Under the pieces are notes generated by a model that saw nothing but the letters and a program-made list of their open reading frames with translations, was not told where the DNA came from and did no database searches. The position numbers were made by a program, and so were the translations under genes. Below, one piece after another: positions 52,398 to 60,593 of a stretch of 64,000 bases of DNA. The stretch comes from Avoscillospira_A sp052117125 (GTDB taxonomy: Bacteria; Bacillota; Clostridia; Oscillospirales; Oscillospiraceae). The stretch covers positions 1-64,000 of the forward strand of contig NZ_JBQKJT010000004.1 of the NCBI RefSeq assembly GCF_052117125.1, given 5' to 3'. Within the stretch, counting starts at the first letter, position 1. Each line of letters starts with the position of its first letter.

Positions 52398-52655
52398 TTA
52401 TTTTACAGTATAGAGATTGGAGGTACTGCTGCCGTTGGGACGGTATCGGGGGGCTTTGACCAGATATCCGGCTTTTTCCAAATCGGATACAGCCCGCTTG
52501 ACCGTGGAGCGGGACAGCTTCATGTCCGAGGCGATGGTCTTGATGCCGGGCCAGCACTTGCCCTCAGCGTCTGACCGATCCCGCAGGTACATATAAACTG
52601 CCCTTGCTCTGGAGGGCAGTTCGGTGTCGGCGTAGATGGTTCCAAAGTAGCTCAT
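52398..52655 (-). CDS. Winged-helix DNA-binding protein (85 aa)
   Basis: FGTIYADTELPSRARAVYMY, GKCWPGIKTIASDM and SRSTVKRAVSDLEKAGYL form a helix-turn-helix of the replication-initiator/transfer-regulator type. It overlaps the VirD4 gene by 4 bp and ends the visible conjugation operon. It may control transfer genes or replication of the element. Confidence 0.8.
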   Translation of the reverse strand: MSYFGTIYADTELPSRARAVYMYLRDRSDAEGKCWPGIKTIASDMKLSRSTVKRAVSDLEKAGYLVKAPRYRPNGSSTSNLYTVK

Positions 52656-54502
52656 GTGTTTTCTTCCTCCATGGATTTGATACTTTTACCCCGCTTTCGG
52701 GTTCTCTCCTGTACTGGTTCATGCGCCATACCGCCGTGTCCGGACACCGCATAGCCCCGGTGTTCCGCTGCTTCCTCTGCCTTGGCAGACTTCGGAAGAT
52801 TCCGTTCCAGATCCACACGATTGGCATAGGCCACCGCTCGGTTTGCCCGCTCCGGCACAGTGTACGGCTCCCCGAAGGTGATGCCCCAGTTCAGGAAGAG
52901 CTGGAGCCGGGTCCGCATGGGATGGGTACCGGTTTTCATGACAATGAAGCTGCCCTTGGGGATGGATTTCAGCTCGTCAGGGGTGAGTAGTGCCCGTTCC
53001 ATCATCTGCAGGCTCTGGCTGGGATCGTTCTTCCCTCGGCTCACCGAGCCGGAGAGGACGGTGCGGCTGCCCAGGGCTTTGGACAGGACTTCCGCAGTCT
53101 GGCTGTTGGGGGCGAAACCGCCGAAGATGGTGTCCTGGCAGTTGTCCTGAATGATTTCGCAGCCTTCCTTGCCGTAGTTTTTCTCCAGCTGCGCCAACGA
53201 CTGGATGATGGGTACCAGCGTCAGCCGGCGAGATCGACCGGCGGAGAACAGGGGCAGAATATCAAAGGGCGGCATGGTTCCAAACTCGTCGCAGAACAGC
53301 ACCACCCGGTTTTTCAGCTTGCCGCCGTTCTCATCGGCCACGGCAAACAGCTCCCGGCTGAGATTCTGAATCATCAGACCGGCCATAAAGTTCTTGGTGG
53401 TGTCCTCCTCCGGCAGGATCAGGAAGATGGCGGACCTCTCCGACGCAAACTTCTCGGCGTCGATGGCGCTGTCAAAGCACAGGATCTGCTCCAGTTCGCT
53501 GTCCAAGAAGGCATTCAGCCGGGACAGGACCGTGGACATGACGGAGGCCATGGCCTGCTCGGCGCTGTTGAGGGCGGCTCCGGCGAACCACCGCGCCTTG
53601 TGGTCCGGAGGCAGCTTGCCCATCAGAAGCTGGAAGTGGCTCTTGCCCTTGACGCCACTGGGTTCCAGAAGATCCTGCACCAGCTTGAACACGGAGACGA
53701 TGTGTCGGCGCTCCTGGGGATGGTCTTCGTCGGGCGGCAGGAACTCAGCCAGCATCAGGATGACAGAGGTGAGCAGACCTTCGGCGGCATCGTAGAAGAA
53801 GGCGTTTTGCCCACGGTTGCTGTCATCGCCGTCCGGGTTGACAATGGTCTTGGACAGGATCTTGGCGTATTTTTCTGCTTTTGCGCGGGCCGCCAGATTC
53901 CCCGGCTCCTTTCGGGCGATATCCATGTACCGGTTGACCAGCGTCAGCAGATTGTTGCCATCCGAGCGGGTGGGATTACGCAGGTCGATAACAGAGATAT
54001 TGTACCCATAGCACTCCTTGGCGATGGTTCCGTAATTCCGGGCAAGGTCGCCCTTGCTGTCCAGCGCCAGCCAGCTCATGCCGCTGGCACAGGCATATTC
54101 CAGATTGGGATAGAGGAAATAGGCTGTCTTGCCGATGCCGGAAGCGCCGATCATGAGGCAGTGGATATCGTCGCTGTCCACCAGAGCGGTAAGCTCGCCC
54201 TTCTTGCCCTTGCACCCCAGCACCAGCCCCTGCTCCGCGGGGCGGTTGTGGCCGCTGCGCCAGTCCCTGACCCGGAACGGGACATGGGCATAGATCTTTT
54301 TGATCTCCTTTGCGGTGGCCCACCTCGCGGTACCGTGCTGTCCGTCGCCCACCGTCCTGGACTTGATGCCGCTCAGGGTGTAGCAGTGGGACAGCGCAGC
54401 AAGTCCTCCGATGACAAGAAACATTCCGGCGCCGGCCAGAATCAGGAGAGCCACCTTTGACTCCTTGAGCTGCTCCAACAGAGTTATCCAAAACTCTGGC
54501 AT
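52652..54502 (-). CDS. VirD4/TraG-like coupling protein
   Basis: 616 aa from ATG 54502 (AGGTG upstream); a GTG/ATG choice six codons earlier is poor. Two membrane helices in the first 45 residues anchor it. Walker A GASGIGKT (about 119-126) and Walker B-like VVLFCDEFGTMPP (about 390) drive DNA transfer. The protein brings the relaxase-DNA complex to the type IV channel. It is of the C. difficile CTn (CD1115) type. It overlaps both neighbours. Confidence 0.92.
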   Translation of the reverse strand: MPEFWITLLEQLKESKVALLILAGAGMFLVIGGLAALSHCYTLSGIKSRTVGDGQHGTARWATAKEIKKIYAHVPFRVRDWRSGHNRPAEQGLVLGCKGKKGELTALVDSDDIHCLMIGASGIGKTAYFLYPNLEYACASGMSWLALDSKGDLARNYGTIAKECYGYNISVIDLRNPTRSDGNNLLTLVNRYMDIARKEPGNLAARAKAEKYAKILSKTIVNPDGDDSNRGQNAFFYDAAEGLLTSVILMLAEFLPPDEDHPQERRHIVSVFKLVQDLLEPSGVKGKSHFQLLMGKLPPDHKARWFAGAALNSAEQAMASVMSTVLSRLNAFLDSELEQILCFDSAIDAEKFASERSAIFLILPEEDTTKNFMAGLMIQNLSRELFAVADENGGKLKNRVVLFCDEFGTMPPFDILPLFSAGRSRRLTLVPIIQSLAQLEKNYGKEGCEIIQDNCQDTIFGGFAPNSQTAEVLSKALGSRTVLSGSVSRGKNDPSQSLQMMERALLTPDELKSIPKGSFIVMKTGTHPMRTRLQLFLNWGITFGEPYTVPERANRAVAYANRVDLERNLPKSAKAEEAAEHRGYAVSGHGGMAHEPVQERTRKRGKSIKSMEEENT

Positions 54503-55407
54503 AATGTGTTCACCTCGCATTTCTGTTCTCTGACTGTAGTCAAGTCATCGTTCCAGTCCTTGTTCTCCGGAACGAGCCGTTCCACGGTGTAGTCCGCTTC
54601 CAGCTGGGCCATCATGCGCTGGTTGGCCAGGTGGCCAGCCTCGTCGTTGTCCAGACAAAGCAGCACGGTGTGAATCTGGGGCATCCGCTCCAGCATCTTC
54701 GCCACCGGCTGGATGGAGGTGCCGCAGCAGGCCACATAGCTGTGGCGCTGCCAGTCCTCCGGATGGAGCGTGATGTAGGAGAGCATATCGATGGGCGCCT
54801 CGAACACATAGAGGCTTTCGTCTGTTCCCATATGGTGAAAACTGTAGCGGGGATTGCAGCCCTCCACATTGAGCCGGAAGGCTTTTCCGTAGCTGTTGGT
54901 ACTCCGTTTGTGGGCGTGACGCGGGACGCCTTCCTCATCTGTGCCCACAAATACTGCATTGTGGTATTTCGCATCTTCGTACAGGAGCCTTTCCCTGGCG
55001 AAGTGGGCTACCACACTTCGGTCAATGTTCCGATGCTTCACCAGATAGGCATAGACCCTGCGCATATCGGAGTGGACCGGCGGCAGGACAAAGGGCTTTG
55101 GCGGCTCCACCACCCGCTCTGCGGCAGAGGGGTAGATGGTACCCACTTCTCCGCCCAGCAGCATGGTCACCGCTTCGGGATAGCTGAGGTTGTAGAAGCG
55201 CTGCACAAAGCTGACGGCGTGACCGCCCCTCTCCTCGGCATGGTCGTACCACTCGTTTCCGCGGACGGTGACGCTGTGGTCCTTGGCCAGCCGTTTCTCT
55301 CTGCCGGACGGAATCAGCTTCTCGCCACGGAACCGGAGGAACTCCTCCAAGTCCACAGCGGCGGCACGCTGCCTTTGCTCTTCTGTAAAGTGAATATAGG
55401 TTGACAT
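54484..55407 (-). CDS. DUF3991/TOPRIM primase-like protein
   Basis: 307 aa. The N-terminal zinc-free primase-like part (WYDHAEERGGHAVSFVQRFY), the DUF3991 middle (about 110-180) and a Toprim domain with YVFEAPIDMLSYITL (Glu near 205) and LLCLDNDEAGHLA (Asp-x-Asp near 255). Toprim proteins of conjugative elements probably prime the complementary strand after transfer. It lies between relaxase and coupling protein, where such genes usually sit. Confidence 0.88.
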   Translation of the reverse strand: MSTYIHFTEEQRQRAAAVDLEEFLRFRGEKLIPSGREKRLAKDHSVTVRGNEWYDHAEERGGHAVSFVQRFYNLSYPEAVTMLLGGEVGTIYPSAAERVVEPPKPFVLPPVHSDMRRVYAYLVKHRNIDRSVVAHFARERLLYEDAKYHNAVFVGTDEEGVPRHAHKRSTNSYGKAFRLNVEGCNPRYSFHHMGTDESLYVFEAPIDMLSYITLHPEDWQRHSYVACCGTSIQPVAKMLERMPQIHTVLLCLDNDEAGHLANQRMMAQLEADYTVERLVPENKDWNDDLTTVREQKCEVNTLCQSFG

Positions 55408-55419
55408 GGTTCCCTCCTG

Positions 55420-57378
55420 TTACATGGTCTGCTGATACGACACCTGCTCCTCGTGATCGTCTGCCTTGTGGCCTATGGCCATACGTTTCTCCATCAGGCG
55501 TGTGCGCCGTTTGGAGTCAATGCGGATTCCGGCCGGGTTATGAGGCGGTACAGAATTATCCCGGAAGATCCGGCTCATGTGATGGAGCAGCTTGGTTGCC
55601 GCCAGCATCACGGACGGATCACGGAACTGGTCGAAGCGGTCGAGGAAGAATTGAGCGTACTGGTTGCCCTGGGCGGCTGAGCGTGTGAACCACTCCCTGG
55701 CCTGCTCCCGATCCTGCTCCACATCCCGGCCCAGGAGATACAGCTTGCCCAGGGTATATTGGGCAAAGGAATTTCCCTGTTCGGCGGCAGCGGTCAGGTA
55801 CTCCAGAGCTTTTCTCACATCCTTCTTTACAGACTCGCCGGCGAGGTAGAGCTTTCCCAAACGATATTGGGCAAACTGGTTTCCATGCCCGGCAGCCTTA
55901 TCCAGCCAGCGCAATGCCTCCGCTGTGCGTTTCTGAGAAAGGAGCAGTTTCCCAAGGGCGTATTCCGAGAAGTCATTTCCGGCCTCTGCGGACAATCGAA
56001 ACCACCGCTCGGCTTTTTCATGATCCCGCATGGTGGAGAGGTCGTCCCGGTAGAACTTACCCAGCTGGTGGGCTGCCACCGTATATCCCTCTGCCCAGAG
56101 CTGCTCCAGCTCCCGAACCGCTTCCGCGTGTTCCTCATCCAGCGCATAGACATCCTGCAGCACGGATTTGGCGGCACGGTAGCGCTGTGCCTGATCGTAT
56201 ACGCTGGTGGATCGATGTTCCTCCTGTGCTTCCTCCGGCTCAGGCTCGTCCTGCAGTGCTTCATCTTCAAAAGTTGGGAGGCCGAGACGAATGTTCTCGG
56301 CCTCCCGGATGATGTCGTTCTTGATTCTGCGAAACTCCCTCTGCTGGGAGAGCGGGAGATGCTCCCGTGGTGTGCGGCTGCCGTAGCACTCGTTCAGCTC
56401 GTCCCGGATCTGATTCCAGATTTCGTAGCACTGCGCTACTTCCGGCTGTCGGGACAGCTCATCCACGATGGTGTCCACCAACGCTTTCAGTGGCTTTTTC
56501 AAATAGCCATACTGCTTTTTCCCGGTGGTGGTTTCCAGAGCCTGCACCAGCTGGCTCATCTGCTCCTCGATGACGGGGTTGTCGCAGAGCTGGTGATTCA
56601 TCCTGTGGATCAGCTCCCGCATGGTGTCCTGGGCTGTCTCGACCAGATCTTTGTAGGCTACATCCTTCCGCTCGTAGATCTGATTCATCTCATCCCGGAA
56701 GATAGTGTTGGTCAGCTTGGAGCGCATGGCCGCAATGCCTTCTCTGGTCAGGAAGCCCTCCTTGGGATTGTCCGACCAGACCATCATGTGGATATGGGGG
56801 TGATGTCCCTCATTGTGGAAGGCCGCATACCAGCGGAAGTGATCCACCGGTATCCGCATAGCCCTGGCCAGATCCTGTGTGTGCATCATGAGCAGAGTGC
56901 GCCACGCATCCGCGTTGTCGTATTCCAGGCGGGCGGCATCTTCCCGGCGCAGGGAGTAGATGATGGTCCACACATTTCCTTCATGGGCCTCCAGCTCGGA
57001 CATGGCTGCATTCAGGTCAACTGCCGGAGCGGAGCTGAACAGGCCGTGTGCGCCGTGACGCTCCACACGAGGACGGGTGGCAATGTAGGACATGTATCCG
57101 CTCTCTGAGTTCATCTCATGAAGGTTTGCATCCAGCGCCATGGTGATGAATGCGGAGGCAGTTCCAAGCGTTGGGGTCTTGCAGTAGTCCTCGTACTCGA
57201 ACAGCTCCGCAGCATCGGGAAAGTCATGGAGCAGCTTTTGGATCAGCTCCCGCTGGCCTTTGGTAACCGGACCGTTTCCGGACAGCTTCTCCACGCCTTC
57301 ACGGGTGGCGATGTACTTCATGTACCCGCCGGCCTTGTCCGATTGGATATAGCCGCTTTTCTGTACGAGCTTTGCCAT
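55420..57378 (-). CDS. MobP3-type relaxase with Sel1-like repeats
   Basis: 652 aa. The N-terminus (KSGYIQSDKAGGYMKYIATR) and the triple-His motif GHHPHIHMMVW (191-201) are the marks of MobP relaxases, which nick oriT and pilot the strand. The middle is coiled. Residues about 420-590 hold four or five Sel1-like helical repeats (AAGHGNQFAQYRLGKLYLAG and relatives), a protein-binding scaffold. It starts 3 bp before the relaxosome gene stop. Confidence 0.9.
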   Translation of the reverse strand: MAKLVQKSGYIQSDKAGGYMKYIATREGVEKLSGNGPVTKGQRELIQKLLHDFPDAAELFEYEDYCKTPTLGTASAFITMALDANLHEMNSESGYMSYIATRPRVERHGAHGLFSSAPAVDLNAAMSELEAHEGNVWTIIYSLRREDAARLEYDNADAWRTLLMMHTQDLARAMRIPVDHFRWYAAFHNEGHHPHIHMMVWSDNPKEGFLTREGIAAMRSKLTNTIFRDEMNQIYERKDVAYKDLVETAQDTMRELIHRMNHQLCDNPVIEEQMSQLVQALETTTGKKQYGYLKKPLKALVDTIVDELSRQPEVAQCYEIWNQIRDELNECYGSRTPREHLPLSQQREFRRIKNDIIREAENIRLGLPTFEDEALQDEPEPEEAQEEHRSTSVYDQAQRYRAAKSVLQDVYALDEEHAEAVRELEQLWAEGYTVAAHQLGKFYRDDLSTMRDHEKAERWFRLSAEAGNDFSEYALGKLLLSQKRTAEALRWLDKAAGHGNQFAQYRLGKLYLAGESVKKDVRKALEYLTAAAEQGNSFAQYTLGKLYLLGRDVEQDREQAREWFTRSAAQGNQYAQFFLDRFDQFRDPSVMLAATKLLHHMSRIFRDNSVPPHNPAGIRIDSKRRTRLMEKRMAIGHKADDHEEQVSYQQTM

Positions 57379-57381
57379 GGG

Positions 57382-57786
57382 TTACACCGACTTCTGGAAG
57401 TCCAGTGCGTCCTTGAAGGAGATGCGCCCGTTGGTGCGCTTCATATCCCGGATGGCTTTTCCGCGCAGGCGCTGGTATTCGCCTTCGTCGATGTCGGTGT
57501 CGTAAGCGATGATCTGTCCCAGCACATGGAGATCCACGCCCTGCTTGAACAGGAGCGAGCCCATGCGCCCGGTATAGTAATCCAGTGTGCCGGTCATCAT
57601 GGCAGAGAGTGCTTCGGGCAGAAAGGCGCCGGCGTTCTTGGTATGCAGATAGCCAAGATAGAATTCCACTGCTTTTTCGATGAACTCACTTTGGGTTCTA
57701 CAGTTATCTGACCGATAGGTGTCCTCAATCTGCTCCTTCACAGATGGGGTCATCCATACAGTTACCTTCTGTTTTCCTTTTACCAT
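57382..57786 (-). CDS. Relaxosome RHH protein (MobC-like)
   Basis: 134 aa. The first 45 residues (KVTVWMTPSVKEQIEDTYRS, QSEFIEKAVEFYL) are a ribbon-helix-helix. The rest is helical. Such proteins bind oriT and help the relaxase. It lies next to the candidate oriT and is co-transcribed with the relaxase gene. Confidence 0.8.
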   Translation of the reverse strand: MVKGKQKVTVWMTPSVKEQIEDTYRSDNCRTQSEFIEKAVEFYLGYLHTKNAGAFLPEALSAMMTGTLDYYTGRMGSLLFKQGVDLHVLGQIIAYDTDIDEGEYQRLRGKAIRDMKRTNGRISFKDALDFQKSV

Positions 57787-58096
57787 AGTACCTCCTTGTT
57801 TGTTGGAACCGCTGTAAAACCCTTGGTACAGCGGCGTTCTCGTAAAATGGAGCGTTCCTGCTGCTGTTTAGGCTCAAAAGGAACGGCCTATCCAAAAGCC
57901 TGAAACTGCCCGCACTGCGGGCAGTTGTGAATGGCTCGGCGCACAAGGAGCGTCGGGCCTTTCTCCTGCTTGCCTTTCGTCGGCCTCCACCTCCCTCGAA
58001 AAGCGGCACAAACCCCGCCTGTTTCCCCAGGGCGGGGTACTCGGTCGGTCAGCCGCTGAAAGCCGCACACAGCGGCCCACAGGGGGCAACACGGCG
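57787..58096. other. Candidate oriT region
   Basis: A 310-bp gap between the RHH gene and the rest of the transfer operon, with several inverted repeats: CCGCTGTA/TACAGCGG (57809-57834), an 11-bp palindrome with a 1-nt centre (57904-57926) and ACCCCGCC/GGCGGGGT (58012-58038). Position and structure fit an origin of transfer for the adjacent relaxase. The nick site cannot be placed. Confidence 0.55.
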
Positions 58097-59131
58097 CTAC
58101 ATCTGCATCTCCGGGGATGCCGGACTCTGCTCCGACAGATAGTTCGCACTGCACTCCTCCAGACTTTGGCCCCAGTACTCCTGACAGTAGGTGTTCATCC
58201 TGGGGAGGAGCAGGGCCTGTTCCTCGGCGCTGAGGCGATACTTAAACGCCTCCTCATCGCCGTTGCCCCGCTGCAGATACACCTCCAGCGTGTCACAGAC
58301 ACGGCGGGCATCCAGATCGTAGTTGGCATAGATGTTCAGCCAGTCATCGTTCTCGGTGGTACAGACGTTGGTTCCGAACACCTCGTCCGCATGGAACGAT
58401 ACTTCCATGTAGAACTCCAGCAGGTTGTCGTTCTGAATAATATCCTCCGCAAAGGAGATGTCCTCTGCGTGGAGCGTCCGGATACCGGTGAGATACTGGG
58501 GCTCCGTTTCGTATGTGATCTCTTTTCCCTGCAGACGATCCAGGAAGGTGCGCCACTGTTCGTCCGGTGACGCGGCGCTTTTCTTCGTGGCGAAGTAGAC
58601 GGCGGTGCTGACATCCTGAATGCGGAATCGCTTCCAGCCGTCCATGATGTTGAGGGCATCGAGGTAGCCGCTGTCCAGGTCAATGTCGAATGCACCGACC
58701 ACTCTGCCGGTGTTATCCAGCCGCTCCGACACATATGTTTCGAACTGCTCACGGGACAGTTTCTCTCCACGGGGAAACATTTCAGTGAAGTGTGCGGGGG
58801 CGTCGCCGTCTGCCTTGCGGATATAGCTGCGAAGGCGTCGGGCAGTTTGCAGGAACTCCATATGTTCTTCCGTCAGGAAGTAGTCGGCACTGCCGCCCTC
58901 CGTGACATGGAAAACGGCGAAGCGCCGTGTGGCCTCCCGAGCCTCCTTCTCCGCCTGCTGCTCTGCCCAGAGCTCGTGGCTGATGCGCTCGTACTCCCGC
59001 TGAGGAAGCTGGTTGCACATTTCATCAAGGACATTCTCCAGATGCTCCTCCAGCGTTTCATCTTTCAGATGCTTGCTGAGGGCGTCGTACCAACGCTCGT
59101 CAATCCAGAGGGTGATGTCTTTGCTGTTCAC
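58097..59131 (-). CDS. Conjugation-region protein of unknown function (344 aa)
   Basis: A GTG start behind GGAGGCG. Acidic, soluble, mixed alpha/beta. The region 80-150 may be a nucleotide- or DNA-mimic-type domain (many Glu/Asp). It is found by position in CTn/Tn1549-like operons between relaxosome and cell-wall hydrolase genes. It overlaps the next gene by 4 bp. Confidence 0.65.
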   Translation of the reverse strand: MNSKDITLWIDERWYDALSKHLKDETLEEHLENVLDEMCNQLPQREYERISHELWAEQQAEKEAREATRRFAVFHVTEGGSADYFLTEEHMEFLQTARRLRSYIRKADGDAPAHFTEMFPRGEKLSREQFETYVSERLDNTGRVVGAFDIDLDSGYLDALNIMDGWKRFRIQDVSTAVYFATKKSAASPDEQWRTFLDRLQGKEITYETEPQYLTGIRTLHAEDISFAEDIIQNDNLLEFYMEVSFHADEVFGTNVCTTENDDWLNIYANYDLDARRVCDTLEVYLQRGNGDEEAFKYRLSAEEQALLLPRMNTYCQEYWGQSLEECSANYLSEQSPASPEMQM

Positions 59132-59385
59132 TGCGACGCCTCCACTTCTTCTGCGGGTTTGGGCGTGACAGGCTTCGGGCTGCGGCGGGACTTGTTCGGA
59201 GCAGCGGCGTTTACATCGCTCTCGTCGATGTATTCACGCACCGGAGCGGGCACATATTTTTCATAGAGTTTCACCAGCGCATCCGTCATCTCACGGTCCA
59301 GGTCAAGCTCCTTCTTGCCCATGTAGCGTTTGAGCGCCGAGAGCTTCTCCTCATCGAAGGTGATGGTCAGGTTCACTTGTTTCAT
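59128..59385 (-). CDS. Small DUF6103-like protein
   Basis: 85 aa from ATG 59385 (AAAGGAA upstream). NLTITFDEEKLSALKRYMGK, then a coiled part ending VPAPVREYIDE, the pattern of a small family seen in conjugative elements of Firmicutes. A Pro/Lys-rich tail follows. The role is unknown, perhaps relaxosome or regulation. Confidence 0.7.
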   Translation of the reverse strand: MKQVNLTITFDEEKLSALKRYMGKKELDLDREMTDALVKLYEKYVPAPVREYIDESDVNAAAPNKSRRSPKPVTPKPAEEVEASQ

Positions 59386-59399
59386 TGGCACTTCCTTTC

Positions 59400-60593
59400 T
59401 CAGTTGTAGTTGATGTATTCGATCTCCAGCCAGTGGGTCCAGCCGCGGCCTTCCAGCTTGGTCTTGACCACACCGTACTTGGTGCCCATGGCCTCGATGA
59501 CCTCGCCGTTTCCGATGTAGACGCCGATGTGTCCGTCGTGCCAGACGGCAAGGCCGGGAGTATCCGGCATGGTATCAATGGGACCGGACACCGATGCGGA
59601 GTAGTACATCTGGTTTGCTCCCAGGTCGGGCATGCCGTTGGTGGCATAGTCAATGGTGAGGGTTTCGGGATTCAGCCAGCCATAGCCTTTGATGAGACCG
59701 ACGCAGTCCGTTGTCCGTCCTCCCAGCCAGTTGGCCCGGATGAAGTCTGCGTAGGTACCAACGCCATCCGGATACTGCTCCAACTTATAGGCGAAGAGCG
59801 AATCGGTGAGGACACTGCCGTAGGTTCCCCAGACATAACCCCAGCCGGACTCCCAGGCATGGATGGCGTAGGTCACAAGGTCAGCGGCATTCTTGGTGGT
59901 GGGATCGGTGAAGGTGGAGATGTCCAGCTCAATGCTGCTCCCATCCCCTCGGAGATACTCGCCGCTGTAGCTGCCGCCACCCACGGCACCGGCTATCATG
60001 GTATAGATGTGGTCGATGTTGCTTTTGTCATCCTCCGTGATTGCTCTGCCCAGATGGGCTTCCAGATTGGCGTATGCCTGGTACAGCGAGATCGGCACCG
60101 CGACGGTATATTCTTCTTCCTCTGTACTGGTAGTCCCGTCCTCCAGAGTCACTTCCACGGTTCGGGTTCGGGTTTCGGTGGTGTAGAAGCACCCCACGAA
60201 GCTGTTCGCCGCCCGTGTGGACGGGGCGTCCTCCCCAAAGCAGAGGGCATAAAAAACAGCCTTGACACGGATGGGGTCAAGGCTGTTGCCGCTGTCCATC
60301 TGCCCATTGGCAGAGGACACCGCCGAGTCCAGAAGAGAAAAGGCCGAGCGCATCTCCTCAATGTGATACCGGAACTCCGCAGGGACTTCGGCGGAGAACT
60401 CGCCTCCATAGAAGCACGCCTCCACCGAATAGTTGTTGTGTTCTGAACCGCCGGAACCAATGGCGCAGAGCAGGGCGATCAAAAGAATGACCGGTGAAAA
60501 GACTGCCACCAGAATCCAGCCCACACCTTTTCGGGTCTTTTCATTGGTGAGGAGCATGGCGGCGGCTTTTGCGATTGCCGCAGGCACAGCCAT
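59400..60593 (-). CDS. Membrane-anchored NlpC/P60-like cell-wall hydrolase
   Basis: 397 aa. One membrane helix (GWILVAVFSPVILLIALL, 24-42) then an outer part. The C-terminal domain has a Cys in TDCVGLIKGYGWL (about 296) and a His in DGHIGVYIGNGEVIEA (about 355), the usual catalytic pair. It cuts peptidoglycan to let the conjugation channel pass (CD1108-like family). The start overlaps the VirB4 stop. Confidence 0.88.
   Translation of the reverse strand: MAVPAAIAKAAAMLLTNEKTRKGVGWILVAVFSPVILLIALLCAIGSGGSEHNNYSVEACFYGGEFSAEVPAEFRYHIEEMRSAFSLLDSAVSSANGQMDSGNSLDPIRVKAVFYALCFGEDAPSTRAANSFVGCFYTTETRTRTVEVTLEDGTTSTEEEEYTVAVPISLYQAYANLEAHLGRAITEDDKSNIDHIYTMIAGAVGGGSYSGEYLRGDGSSIELDISTFTDPTTKNAADLVTYAIHAWESGWGYVWGTYGSVLTDSLFAYKLEQYPDGVGTYADFIRANWLGGRTTDCVGLIKGYGWLNPETLTIDYATNGMPDLGANQMYYSASVSGPIDTMPDTPGLAVWHDGHIGVYIGNGEVIEAMGTKYGVVKTKLEGRGWTHWLEIEYINYN

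Noticed and set aside
55759..57108. 449-codon rightward frame
   Set aside because: Opposite the relaxase gene with HIH motif; a shadow frame.
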